From: Helicobacter pylori
Lineage (GTDB): Bacteria > Campylobacterota > Campylobacteria > Campylobacterales > Helicobacteraceae
Length of the DNA stretch: 64,000 nucleotides
Assembly: GCF_001653455.1 (NCBI RefSeq)
Contig: NZ_CP011486.1
Location: 558,001-622,000, forward strand
Direction of reading: 5' to 3'
Part shown: one piece after another, positions 46,446-54,928 of the stretch
Position numbering within the stretch: the first letter of the stretch is position 1
Layout of the letters: each line of letters starts with the position of its first letter
Made by a program: the position numbers and the translations under genes
Notes under the pieces: model-generated
The model's input: only the letters and a program-made list of their open reading frames with translations
The model's database searches: none
Told to the model about the DNA's origin: nothing

Positions 46446-47603
46446 ATGTTCTATGATGAAAAAAAGACCTATCAAAAGATTGAAGAACGCCTTGAAATAG
46501 TCAGCTCGTTTAACGCTCATAACGAGCATAAAAACTTGCAAGATGAGTTTAAGGGTGCGGGTATTTCTAGGCGCGATTTATTGAAGTGGGCGGGCATGAT
46601 GAGCGCGACTTTAGCTTTGCCGGCTAGTTTCGCTCCCTTGACTTTAAAAGCGGTGGAAGTGGCGAACAGGTTGCCTGTGATTTGGTTGCACATGGCAGAA
46701 TGCACCGGCTGTAGCGAAAGCTTGTTAAGGAGTGCGGATCCCACTATTGATAGCATCATTTTTGATTATATCAACTTAGAATACCACGAGACCATCATGG
46801 TAGGGAGCGGTTTTCAAGCTGAAAAAAGCTTGCATGACGCCATAGAAAAGCATAAAAACAATTACATTTTAATGGTAGAAGGCGGTATCCCGCAAGGCAC
46901 TGAATACTTCCTCACTCAAGGCCCAAACGCTGAAACGGGGGCTGAAGAATGCAGAAAAGCCGCTAAATACGCAGCCGCTATTTTTGCCATAGGCACATGC
47001 TCAAGCTTTGGGGGCGTGCAAGCGGCTTACCCTAACCCTTCTAACGCGCAACCCTTACACAAAATCATTGATAAACCCGTGATCAATGTACCCGGTTGTC
47101 CGCCCAGTGAAAAAAATATCGTGGGGAATGTGCTTTATTACTTGATGTTTGGGGCTCTCCCTAAACTGGATGCGTATAACCGCCCCTCTTGGGCTTATGG
47201 GAACAGGATTCATGATTTGTGCGAAAGGAGAGGGCATTTTGATGCGGGCGAATTTGTAGAACATTTTGGCGATGAAAACGCTAAAAGGGGCTTTTGTTTG
47301 TATAAAATGGGCTGTAAAGGGCCTTACACTTTCAACAATTGCTCCAAACTCCGCTTCAACTCGCACACTTCTTGGCCCATAGGTGCAGGGCATGGGTGCA
47401 TAGGGTGTTCTGAGCCTAATTTTTGGGATACGATGAGCCCTTTTGAAGAGCCTTTAGCGAACCGCTCCATTAAAACCGCCTTTGATGGCTTAGGGGCTGA
47501 TAAAGTGGCCGATAAAGTCGGCACGACTTTATTAAGCGCGACCGCTATTGGGATCGCTGCGCATGCGCTCCTTTCTAAAGCGATCAAAAATAAAGAGCAA
47601 TAA
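46446..47603 (+). CDS. hydA: [NiFe] uptake hydrogenase small subunit
   Basis: 385 residues. A Tat signal is at about 41-75 (SRRDLLKWAGMMSATLALPA), so it is exported folded together with HydB. The proximal cluster ligand motif AECTGCSES is near residue 84, CSSFGGVQAAYP near 183, VPGCPPSEKNIVG near 217, and the medial/distal cluster cysteines lie in the C-terminal third (KMGCKGPYTFNNCSK, HGCIGCSEPNFWD). A hydrophobic C-terminal helix anchors it to HydC. It passes electrons from H2 to the cytochrome. The ATG at 46446 is chosen over the GTG at 46440 because AAGGAG then fits. H2 use supports gastric colonisation. Confidence 0.96.
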   Translation: MFYDEKKTYQKIEERLEIVSSFNAHNEHKNLQDEFKGAGISRRDLLKWAGMMSATLALPASFAPLTLKAVEVANRLPVIWLHMAECTGCSESLLRSADPTIDSIIFDYINLEYHETIMVGSGFQAEKSLHDAIEKHKNNYILMVEGGIPQGTEYFLTQGPNAETGAEECRKAAKYAAAIFAIGTCSSFGGVQAAYPNPSNAQPLHKIIDKPVINVPGCPPSEKNIVGNVLYYLMFGALPKLDAYNRPSWAYGNRIHDLCERRGHFDAGEFVEHFGDENAKRGFCLYKMGCKGPYTFNNCSKLRFNSHTSWPIGAGHGCIGCSEPNFWDTMSPFEEPLANRSIKTAFDGLGADKVADKVGTTLLSATAIGIAAHALLSKAIKNKEQ

Positions 47604-47612
47604 GGGATTAAG

Positions 47613-49349
47613 ATGTCAAAAAAAATAGTAGTTGATCCAATCACTAGGATTGAGGGGCATTTAAGGATTGAAGTGATCGTAGATGATGATAATGTGATCA
47701 CCGATGCGTTTTCTTCCTCTACGCTTTTTAGGGGGCTAGAGACGATCATTAAGGGCAGAGACCCACGAGATGCGGGCTTTATCGCTCAAAGGATTTGCGG
47801 GGTATGCACTTATTCGCATTACAAAGCCGGTGTTACTGCGGTAGAAAACGCTCTAGGCATCACTCCTCCATTAAACGCGCAATTGGTGCGATCCTTGATG
47901 AACATGGCACTGCTTTTTCACGATCATGTGGTGCATTTCTATACTTTGCATGGGCTTGATTGGTGCGATATTATGAGCGCTTTAAAAGCAGACCCTATTG
48001 AAGCTTCAAAACTTTCTTTCAAATACAGCCCTTATCCTATCAATACCGGTGCAGGCGAATTGAAAGCGGTTCAAAAACGCTTGAGTGATTTCGCTAAAAG
48101 CGGATCTTTAGGGCCTTTTAGTAATGGCTACTATGGGCATAAAACCTATCGTTTAAGCCCAGAGCAAAATTTAATCGTCTTAAGCCACTACCTCAAGCTT
48201 TTAGAAATCCAAAGGGAAGCGGCGAAAATGACCGCTATTTTTGGAGCCAAACAGCCTCATCCGCAAAGCCTAACTGTAGGGGGTGTTACGAGCGTGATGG
48301 ATATATTAGATCCGACGAGATTGGCGGAATGGAAGAGCAAGTTTGAAGTGGTGGCCAATTTCATCAACCATGCTTACTACCCTGATTTGGTGATGGCAGG
48401 CGAAATGTTCGCTAACGAGCAATCTGTCATTAAAGGCTGCGGCTTAAAGAACTTTATCGCTTATGAAGAAGTGTTGCTCGGGAAGGATAAATACCTTTTG
48501 AGTAGTGGGGTGGTGCTTGATGGGGATATTTCTAAATTACACCCCATTGATGAGAGTTTGATTAAAGAAGAGGTTACGCATTCTTGGTATCAATATGAAT
48601 ACACTAAAGAAGTGCAACTCCACCCTTATGACGGGCAAACCAATCCGCATTATACCGGTTTTAAAGACGGCGAGAGCGTGGGGATTGAAAATAAAATAAT
48701 CCCTACTAAAGTGTTAGACACTAAGGATAAATATTCTTGGATCAAATCGCCCAGGTATAATAGTAAGCCCATGGAGGTAGGCCCTTTAAGTTCTGTCGTG
48801 GTGGGTTTAGCGGCTAAAAACCCTTACGTTACTGAAGTGGCTACTAAGTTTTTAAAAGACACTAGATTGCCTTTAGAGGCGTTGTTTTCAACGCTTGGGC
48901 GAACGGCAGCAAGGTGTATTGAAGCCAAGACGATTGCTGATAATGGCCTTTTAGCGTTTGATGCGTTAGTGGAAAATCTAAAGAGCGATCAAAGCACTTG
49001 CGCTCCTTATCACATTGATAAAAACAAAGAATATAAAGGGCGCTACATTGGTCAAGTGCCAAGGGGCATGCTAAGCCATTGGGTGCGTATTAAAAACGGC
49101 GTGGTAGAAAATTATCAAGCGGTCGTGCCTTCTACTTGGAATGCTGGGCCTAGAGACTCTCAAGGCCAAAGGGGGGCTTATGAAATGAGCTTGATTGGCA
49201 CTAAAATCTCTGATTTAACCCAGCCCTTAGAAATCATTAGAACCATCCATTCTTTTGATCCATGCATCGCATGTTCAGTGCATGTGATGGATTTTAAAGG
49301 GCAGTCTTTAAACGAGTTTAAAGTAGAGCCTAATTTCGCTAAATTCTAA
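47613..49349 (+). CDS. hydB: [NiFe] uptake hydrogenase large subunit
   Basis: 578 residues, holding the Ni-Fe active site. The N-terminal cysteine pair is in QRICGVCTYSHYKAG (about 60-74), and the C-terminal pair in DPCIACSVHVMDF (about 549-561). The 20 or so residues after the histidine form the extension removed by the maturation protease once nickel is inserted, for which hydD downstream is the candidate. It lies nine bases after hydA. Confidence 0.97.
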   Translation: MSKKIVVDPITRIEGHLRIEVIVDDDNVITDAFSSSTLFRGLETIIKGRDPRDAGFIAQRICGVCTYSHYKAGVTAVENALGITPPLNAQLVRSLMNMALLFHDHVVHFYTLHGLDWCDIMSALKADPIEASKLSFKYSPYPINTGAGELKAVQKRLSDFAKSGSLGPFSNGYYGHKTYRLSPEQNLIVLSHYLKLLEIQREAAKMTAIFGAKQPHPQSLTVGGVTSVMDILDPTRLAEWKSKFEVVANFINHAYYPDLVMAGEMFANEQSVIKGCGLKNFIAYEEVLLGKDKYLLSSGVVLDGDISKLHPIDESLIKEEVTHSWYQYEYTKEVQLHPYDGQTNPHYTGFKDGESVGIENKIIPTKVLDTKDKYSWIKSPRYNSKPMEVGPLSSVVVGLAAKNPYVTEVATKFLKDTRLPLEALFSTLGRTAARCIEAKTIADNGLLAFDALVENLKSDQSTCAPYHIDKNKEYKGRYIGQVPRGMLSHWVRIKNGVVENYQAVVPSTWNAGPRDSQGQRGAYEMSLIGTKISDLTQPLEIIRTIHSFDPCIACSVHVMDFKGQSLNEFKVEPNFAKF

Positions 49350-49360
49350 AAAGGATACGC

Positions 49361-50029
49361 ATGGATAAAAAGGTCGTTTTACACAAAGAGTATTCAGGTT
49401 TTGTGCGCTTTTTCCATTGGGTTAGGGCTTTGAGTATTTTTGCTTTAATCGCTACGGGGTTTTACATCGCTTACCCTTTTTTGCAACCTGGATCTAGCTT
49501 TTATAAAGAAATGTATTTTTTACAAGCCTATATCCGCTCTTTTCATGTCATGTTTGGGTTTTTACTCATTAGTGCATTAATCTTTAGAACCTATCTTTTT
49601 TTCACTAAAGAAAGTTTAGTGGAACGCAAAAGTTTTAGCCAACTTTTAAGCCCAAAAGCATGGATAGATCAAATGAAAGCGTATTTTCTTATCAGCGGCA
49701 AACCCAACACTAAAGGGGCGTATAACCCTATCCAACTCGTGGCTTATTTCACTTTGGTTGTTTTAATCGTATTGATGAGTTTGAGTGGGGTGGTGCTTTA
49801 TTATAATGTCTATCACGCTGGGCTTGGGGCGTTTTTAGGAAGCGCTTTTAAATGGTTTGAGGCGCTTTGTGGGGGGTTAGCGAATGTGCGTTTTATCCAC
49901 CATTTAGCGACTTGGGGGTTTATTTTATTTGTCCCCGTGCATGTTTATATGGTGTTTTTCCATTCTATCCGGTATGATAGTTCAGGGGCGGATTCTATGA
50001 TTAATGGCTATGGTTATACCAAAGAATGA
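49361..50029 (+). CDS. hydC: Hydrogenase cytochrome b subunit
   Basis: 222 residues, four hydrophobic helices (about 17-38, 60-85, 122-150, 180-205). Histidines suited to ligate two hemes b include FFHWVRALS in helix 1, RSFHVMFGF in helix 2 and HHLATWG and PVHVYMVFFH in helix 4. It anchors HydAB to the inner membrane and delivers electrons to menaquinone. Its stop overlaps the hydD start (ATGA). Confidence 0.95.
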   Translation: MDKKVVLHKEYSGFVRFFHWVRALSIFALIATGFYIAYPFLQPGSSFYKEMYFLQAYIRSFHVMFGFLLISALIFRTYLFFTKESLVERKSFSQLLSPKAWIDQMKAYFLISGKPNTKGAYNPIQLVAYFTLVVLIVLMSLSGVVLYYNVYHAGLGAFLGSAFKWFEALCGGLANVRFIHHLATWGFILFVPVHVYMVFFHSIRYDSSGADSMINGYGYTKE

Positions 50030-50562
50030 GTCAAACAATCTTAATTCTAGGCATTGGCAATATCCTTTTTGGCGATGAAGGGATTGGGGTGCATCTAGCC
50101 CACTATCTCAAGAGGAATTTTTCTTTTTTCCCTAGCGTGGATATTGTAGATGGGGGGACTATGGCTCAGCAACTCATTCCTTTAATCACTTCGTATGAAA
50201 AGGTTTTGATTTTGGATTGCGTGAGCGCTAAAGGCGTTGAAATTGGATCAGTTTATGCTTTTGATTTTAAGGACGCTCCTAAAGAAATCACATGGGCTGG
50301 GAGCGCGCATGAAGTGGAAATGCTGCACACTTTAAGGCTCACGGAGTTTTTAGGGGATTTGCCTAAGACTTTTATTGTGGGGCTTGTGCCTTTTGTGATA
50401 GGGAGCGAGACCACTTTTAAGCTTTCACGAGAGGTTTTAAACGCTTTAGAGACAGCCTTACAAGCCATAGAAACCCAACTCAACGCGTGGGGAGTGAGCA
50501 TGCAACGCACCAATAATATTGCCCTAGATTGTATCGCTGAACTTTCTTACAAGGGTTTTTGA
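50026..50562 (+). CDS. hydD: Hydrogenase maturation protease
   Basis: 178 residues, HyaD/HybD family. GIGNILFGDEGIGVHLAHYL (about 9-28) holds the conserved nickel-sensing Glu, VDGGTMAQQL near 40 and ILDCVSAKG near 61 the Asp, and GSAHEVEML near 89 the His. It cleaves the HydB C-terminal tail after nickel loading. The start overlaps hydC by four bases. Confidence 0.93.
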   Translation: MSQTILILGIGNILFGDEGIGVHLAHYLKRNFSFFPSVDIVDGGTMAQQLIPLITSYEKVLILDCVSAKGVEIGSVYAFDFKDAPKEITWAGSAHEVEMLHTLRLTEFLGDLPKTFIVGLVPFVIGSETTFKLSREVLNALETALQAIETQLNAWGVSMQRTNNIALDCIAELSYKGF

Positions 50563-50563
50563 A

Positions 50564-52117
50564 TTGGCGTTTGTTTTTCTTTTTAAATGCGTTGATGAAA
50601 AGACAAACTTGATTTTTACGCCCCTTTTAGAGCAAATGGCGCTCCATTTACAAGTGCATTTTTATAGCGTTTATAGGGATAAAATAACTTCTTTTTACCT
50701 CCAAGCGAGCGCTGAGATTACTTTAGAGTTCGCGCAAAAACTCAGCGTTGTTTTACCCTTTTCTTTAGATTTTAGCTTTTTGTCTTTAAATGAAGTAACA
50801 GAGCCTTTAGATGAAAATCTTTTCCAAACAACAAGCCTTTCAAAACCCCTTTTTATGAACGCTAAAGAGAATCAAGATTTTTTGGATAAAAATGCATCTT
50901 TTTATGCCAACACTTCAGGTTTTGTTACCAACATGACTTTTAAGGGGGAAGCAATCCATAGCCCTAAAGAGCTTATAGATTGTTTAACGCAATTAAAAGA
51001 GACGCTCAAAACGCAAGATTTTATCCCTATTTTCACTTCTAGGGGGGCGTTATCCCTTTCTTTAAACAAGCCCTCTCAAAGCGTTATTTTTAGCGCTCTT
51101 TCTAGCGTTTTAACCTGCACTAAATTGCTTTTAGAAGACGCTAAATATTTGGCCAGTTTGGAAAAACCCTCTATCAAAGCCCCATTAAAAAGCGTGTTTA
51201 AGGACACTTTTAAAAACGATGAAGTCATAGCCCAACTGCCCTACGACCCCATATTAAATTTATTGTGCCACATTTTACAAGATGAGGGGATAGAATTTGT
51301 TTTTGCACATGAAAATAATTTTTGTGAAAATAATTCTTATGAAGCGATTTTAAATTATGAAACGCTTTTTAAAACCCCTAAGCGCTTGATTGTGCCGACT
51401 AAAAAATTCGCGCTAGAAAACCATCTCGCTCCCATTCCTTTTAAAGATGAGCTAGAGTTTTTAAGCACAACGCCGCATTCTATTATCGTGTATCTTAGTT
51501 TCAAACACCCTACAAGACTACTATTGCATGCTAATGGCTCTTTAAAAACGCTTTTAAACACTAGGTTTGATTTCAATGAAACGTTTGATCTCCTCAAACA
51601 AGATGAAAAAGCCTCTAGAATGCTAAAAAACTACGAGGCCAAATTCCCTGATTTTTACGCACGCTTTTTAGAGCTTTCTAAACACCAGCTAGGGGGGGCG
51701 AATTTATTGGATTTTTTTCACATTTTGGGGTTTGTTTTGGGTTATAGCGAGGATTTTTGCACGCAGAGCGTTATTTCTTTGGCGAAAGAGTGCTTACGCC
51801 CTAAAGGCCCTAGGATTGATTATAAAATCCTTAAAGACGATTCTTTGAAAATGGCTTTAAACTTTTCAAAAATCATGCACAGTGCGATGAGTTTCAGGCT
51901 CGCAGGCGTGGAAAATGAAATTTTGAGTTTGGGGATTTTGGATTCTTTAGCGGAATTTTTAGGGAATTTTATTTGGGATAATGCACAAAATTTCAGTGTC
52001 CAAGAAGTAACTATTGTGGGGGATTTTTTTGGCGAAAAAGTGTTTTTGGATTTGTTTGTGCAATATTTCCCCAAAACCCTAACCCTTAAAGTGCATGCGT
52101 TTTTGGATTACGAATAA
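50564..52117 (+). CDS. hydE: Hydrogenase-associated protein HydE
   Basis: 517 residues from a TTG start, one base after the hydD stop. No transmembrane helices or cofactor motifs stand out. The C-terminal region (SVQEVTIVGDFFGEKVFLDLF, about 482-502) and the region around 430-450 (ALNFSKIMHSAMSFRLAGV) resemble the carbamoyl-transfer/Kae1-like end of HypF, a weak similarity noticed by eye. In related epsilonproteobacteria (Wolinella HydE) the gene is part of the hyd operon and needed for active hydrogenase. A maturation role is therefore inferred from context. It is convergent with the next gene. Confidence 0.8.
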   Translation: MAFVFLFKCVDEKTNLIFTPLLEQMALHLQVHFYSVYRDKITSFYLQASAEITLEFAQKLSVVLPFSLDFSFLSLNEVTEPLDENLFQTTSLSKPLFMNAKENQDFLDKNASFYANTSGFVTNMTFKGEAIHSPKELIDCLTQLKETLKTQDFIPIFTSRGALSLSLNKPSQSVIFSALSSVLTCTKLLLEDAKYLASLEKPSIKAPLKSVFKDTFKNDEVIAQLPYDPILNLLCHILQDEGIEFVFAHENNFCENNSYEAILNYETLFKTPKRLIVPTKKFALENHLAPIPFKDELEFLSTTPHSIIVYLSFKHPTRLLLHANGSLKTLLNTRFDFNETFDLLKQDEKASRMLKNYEAKFPDFYARFLELSKHQLGGANLLDFFHILGFVLGYSEDFCTQSVISLAKECLRPKGPRIDYKILKDDSLKMALNFSKIMHSAMSFRLAGVENEILSLGILDSLAEFLGNFIWDNAQNFSVQEVTIVGDFFGEKVFLDLFVQYFPKTLTLKVHAFLDYE

Positions 52118-52122
52118 GGGGC

Positions 52123-52536
52123 TTAAAAGCGGATATGCATCATCAATCCGCCATCCATGTATTGGGTTTTTTTGCTTTTAGTCCTTTCAAAATAAGGCCC
52201 AAAAGACAGGGCTTTATTGAAATTCACAATCGGCATGCTCACCCCTTCGGCGATATTGTTTTTAGCGAGTTGTTTGTAAAACTTTTTGTCGCTTTTTTTA
52301 TGGCTTTTAAGGTTAGGGCTTTTTTCTAAATCCACGCCTTTTAATCCGCTATTTTTAGTGAAATCATAAAGCTTTTTGTCGTTTTTAGCCTCGGTTTCTG
52401 AGCCATGGTTTTTATGGAGTTTGTAAAATTTTTTACCGCTCTTTTTTTCGCTTTTAGTTTCGGTTTCTAAATCCGCTGCGAACGCGCTACTATACGCCAC
52501 AAACGATACAAGAAATAAATTTCTAACTATACGCAT
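52123..52536 (-). CDS. Small exported Lys/Tyr-repeat protein, unknown function
   Basis: 137 residues from an ATG with a strong GAGGAG site (the open frame extends 11 codons further, without a ribosome site). The signal peptide is MRIVRNLFLVSFVAYSSAFA, about 1-20. The mature part is very Lys-rich, with three imperfect repeats of the type K-K-F/L-Y-K/D (SGKKFYKLHKN, NDKKLYDFTKN, SDKKFYKQLAKN). The tail GGLMMHIRF ends in phenylalanine, as in outer-membrane proteins. HP0636 position; no family recognised. It ends five bases from convergent hydE. Confidence 0.7.
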   Translation of the reverse strand: MRIVRNLFLVSFVAYSSAFAADLETETKSEKKSGKKFYKLHKNHGSETEAKNDKKLYDFTKNSGLKGVDLEKSPNLKSHKKSDKKFYKQLAKNNIAEGVSMPIVNFNKALSFGPYFERTKSKKTQYMDGGLMMHIRF

Positions 52537-52597
52537 AAGATCTCCTCTTATATAGCCTTTCTTTATCACACTACCATAGCATGTTAGAATAAACTAA

Positions 52598-53050
52598 TCA
52601 ATAAAAAGCGTAAGGGAAGTATCCCGGTGCTCCATACCCATAAGGCCCATAAGGCATAAGACCCGATCCATAAGGCATGAAACCATAGGGCATGTAATAA
52701 TAAGGCATGTAATAGCCTCCATACATCCCGTTTTGCATGGGTGAATTGAGGTTGTCTATGGAATTGTAAAAGCCGTTTAAAGAGCCATAGGCACTATAAT
52801 TACTGAAACGATTAACTAAAGGCGTGGTGTGTGCATCAATAGTGGCGTTTTCTTGCTGGATGGCGTTTTCTTCTCTGGCGACTTCTTGAGCTTTGGTTTC
52901 TTTAGGGTCTTTGACTATCACTTCTTCTATAGGCACATTCGCCCCACAAGCGCATAACAGATAGGCTAAAAAGCCGGTGTTTAAAAAAAGAATGGTTTTA
53001 GAAAAATGAGCGGATTGGTTGGGTAAAAAAGTTTTATTGTTTTGATGCAT
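52598..53050 (-). CDS. Putative lipoprotein with Met/Pro/Tyr/Gly-rich tail
   Basis: 150 residues. Positively charged start, hydrophobic stretch (TILFLNTGFLAYLLCAC, about 19-35) and lipobox LCAC with the acylated cysteine near residue 35. An acidic, coiled segment follows (PKETKAQEVAREENAI), then a low-complexity C-terminal third with repeats of MPY/PYG units and alternating Tyr and Gly. The DNA shows matching short tandem units (CCATAAGGCAT-like). HP0637 position; no function known. It is 61 bases upstream of the Lys/Tyr-repeat gene on the same strand and divergent from oipA. Confidence 0.7.
   Translation of the reverse strand: MHQNNKTFLPNQSAHFSKTILFLNTGFLAYLLCACGANVPIEEVIVKDPKETKAQEVAREENAIQQENATIDAHTTPLVNRFSNYSAYGSLNGFYNSIDNLNSPMQNGMYGGYYMPYYYMPYGFMPYGSGLMPYGPYGYGAPGYFPYAFY
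52604..52720 (-). repeat. Degenerate tandem repeats coding for the MPY/PYG tail
   Basis: About ten imperfect units of 9-15 bases related to CCATAAGGCAT on the plus strand encode the Tyr/Gly/Pro/Met-rich lipoprotein end. Confidence 0.5.
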
Positions 53051-53185
53051 GGGTTTTCCTAAATTTTAAAATAACTAAAGATTAACATGTTTTTGATTTA
53101 ATGTTGGTTAAGCGGTGGTTTTTAGGGTTATTTCATTTTAACTTTGTTTTTCATTAAAACCCCATACTAAAATCTTATTTTATGA

Positions 53186-53191
53186 TAAAAT
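53186..53191 (+). promoter_or_regulatory. Possible -10 box of oipA
   Basis: TAAAAT about 40 bases before the oipA ATG; a TAATAT at 53201-53206 is a close alternative. Confidence 0.35.
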
Positions 53192-53230
53192 ACCTAGCAA
53201 TAATATCAAATCTTAAACCAAAGAAAAACC

Positions 53231-54155
53231 ATGAAAAAAGCCCTCTTACTAACTCTCTCTCTCTCTCGTTTTGGCTCCACGCTGAAAGGAACGGATTTTA
53301 TTTAGGTTTAAATTTTGCAGAAGGAAGCTATATTCAAGGACAAGGTAGCATCGGCGAAAAAGCTTCAGCAGAAAACGCCTTAAATCAAGCGATCAATAAC
53401 GCAAAAATTTCAGCATTCCCCGAACAAAGTGCAAAAGCCATAAGAGATGCACAAAACGCTTTAAACAAAGTGAAAGATTCAAAAAAAATCGCTAACCGAT
53501 TCGCAGGAAATGGTGGGTCTGGCGGTATTTTCAATGAACTCAGCTTGGGGTATAAATATTTTTTTGGGTAAAAAAAGGATTATAGGGTTTAGGCACTCTC
53601 TTTTTTTCGGTTACCAACTTGGTGGCGTTGGTTCTGTTCCTGGCAGCGGTTTAATAGCTTTTTTACCCTATGGTTTCAATACGGATTTGCTCATTAATTG
53701 GACCAACGACAAGCGGGAATCCCAAAAATCCGTTGAACGGAGAATAAAAGCGAGCGCTATATTTTATAAAGATATGACCGGCAGAACGCTAGACGCTGAT
53801 ACATTAAAAAGAGCGTCAAGACACATATCCAGAAAATCTTCAGGGCTTGTGATTGGCATGGATATAGGGGCTAGTACTTGGTTTGCAAGCAACAATCTCA
53901 CCCCTTTTAATCAAGTCAAGAGCCGCACGATTTTTCAGTTACAAGGGAAATTTGGCGTTCGTTGGAGTAGTGATGAATACGATATTGATCGGTTATGGTA
54001 ATGAAACATATCTTGGAGGTTCTAGCGTTGAATTAGGAGTTAAAGTGCCAGCGTTTAAAGTCAATTACTATAGCGATAATTATGGGGATAAATTAGATTA
54101 TAAAAGGGTGGTGAGCGTTTATCTTAATTATGCATATACCTTTAAAGGGCGTTAA
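53231..54155 (+). pseudogene. oipA: Outer inflammatory protein OipA/HopH, OFF and additionally frameshifted
   Basis: ATG at 53231 starts the Hop-family signal peptide MKKALLLTLSLS. A CT7 repeat (53252-53265) puts the frame off, giving a stop after 24 codons; CT6 would continue as SFWLHAERNGFYLG. Two further one-base insertions are visible: an extra G at about 53566-53568 (after GYKYFFG) and an extra G at about 53990 (between DEYDID and YGNETY). The barrel end LNYAYTFKGR is present at 54155. OipA is an outer-membrane adhesin/inflammation-linked protein. Switching the CT repeat alone cannot rescue this copy. Sequencing error at the two G sites is an alternative explanation. Confidence 0.88.
53252..53265 (+). 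repeat. CT7 phase-variation repeat in the oipA signal sequence
   Basis: Seven CT units after ATG AAA AAA GCC CTC TTA; six would be in frame with the mature protein. Confidence 0.85.
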
Positions 54156-54178
54156 AACACGCTTTTTAAACGCTCTTT
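54144..54178. terminator. Hairpin between convergent oipA and queC
   Basis: A 10-base-pair stem with one G-T pair (AAAGGGCGTT with AACGCTCTTT) overlaps the end of oipA. No T-run on either side, so a weak terminator at best. Confidence 0.35.
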
Positions 54179-54200
54179 GATTGTTTGTCTTAAAAATGTT

Positions 54201-54878
54201 TTACAACTTGGCTTGAAACTCTTCAAAGCCTTTTTTCCTCAATTGGCATGCCGGGCATTTATCGCAGCCATAGCCATAAGCATGCAAAATCTTTCGCTCT
54301 CCTTGATAGCAGGTGTGCGTTTCTTTGATGATCAAATCTAAAACCCCTAAATCTTTAGCCATTTGAAATTCTTGCGCTTTACTTAAAAACATTAAAGGCG
54401 TTACAATCTTAATCGCCGTGTTTGAGCCTAAATTTAGGGCATGCTCAATGCTTTTAATAAAATCTTCTTTACAATCCGGATAGCCGCTAAAATCCGCTTG
54501 TGAAACCCCTAAAGCGATGTTACTAGCCCCTAGTTTTTGCGCGTAAGAATGCAAAAGGGTGATAAAAATGGCGTTACGATTAGGCACAAAAGAGTTGGGT
54601 AAATCTTTATTTTGCGCATGCGAATGCCCCATTAAATCGTTAGAGTTTTTAAAAAGCGCGGAGTGGGTGATATTTTCTAAAAAATCTAATGGGATGATTT
54701 CATAGGGGAGTTGTAAAAGAGAAGCGATTTTTTGAGCGCATTCTAATTCCACGGAGTGTTTTTGCGCATAATCAAACCCCACTAAACAGACTTTTTTAAA
54801 ACGCTTTTTCGCCCATACGGCTAAAGTGGTGCTGTCTTGCCCCCCGCTAAAACTGATCACGCAAATTTCTTGTCCCAT
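54201..54878 (-). CDS. queC: 7-cyano-7-deazaguanine synthase
   Basis: 225 residues. PP-loop ATPase motif [14 protein letters not shown] (about 9-22) and the zinc-binding cysteines near the end (CYQGER..., [15 protein letters not shown], about 190-216). QueC makes preQ0 from carboxydeazaguanine, the precursor of queuosine in tRNA anticodons. The ATG at 54878 is preferred to the TTG one codon upstream because AAGGAA then fits. TAGAAT on the minus strand at 54893-54898 may be its -10, shared with the divergent pcnB gap. Confidence 0.93.
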   Translation of the reverse strand: MGQEICVISFSGGQDSTTLAVWAKKRFKKVCLVGFDYAQKHSVELECAQKIASLLQLPYEIIPLDFLENITHSALFKNSNDLMGHSHAQNKDLPNSFVPNRNAIFITLLHSYAQKLGASNIALGVSQADFSGYPDCKEDFIKSIEHALNLGSNTAIKIVTPLMFLSKAQEFQMAKDLGVLDLIIKETHTCYQGERKILHAYGYGCDKCPACQLRKKGFEEFQAKL

Positions 54879-54904
54879 CAAAATTCCTTAAAATTCTAAA
54901 AAGA

Positions 54905-54910
54905 TATAAT
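54905..54910 (+). promoter_or_regulatory. -10 box of pcnB
   Basis: A perfect TATAAT 18 bases before the GTG start, giving a very short leader. Confidence 0.55.
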
Positions 54911-54928
54911 AACACAAAGAAATTAAGA

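Noticed and set aside
47324-47749. 141-codon antisense frame across the hydA-hydB junction
   Set aside because: It overlaps two confirmed hydrogenase genes and shows no family features.
53182-53571. A 129-codon gene starting at 53182
   Set aside because: Its first codons lie in the oipA leader; the real start is at 53231 and this frame only becomes oipA after the CT repeat.
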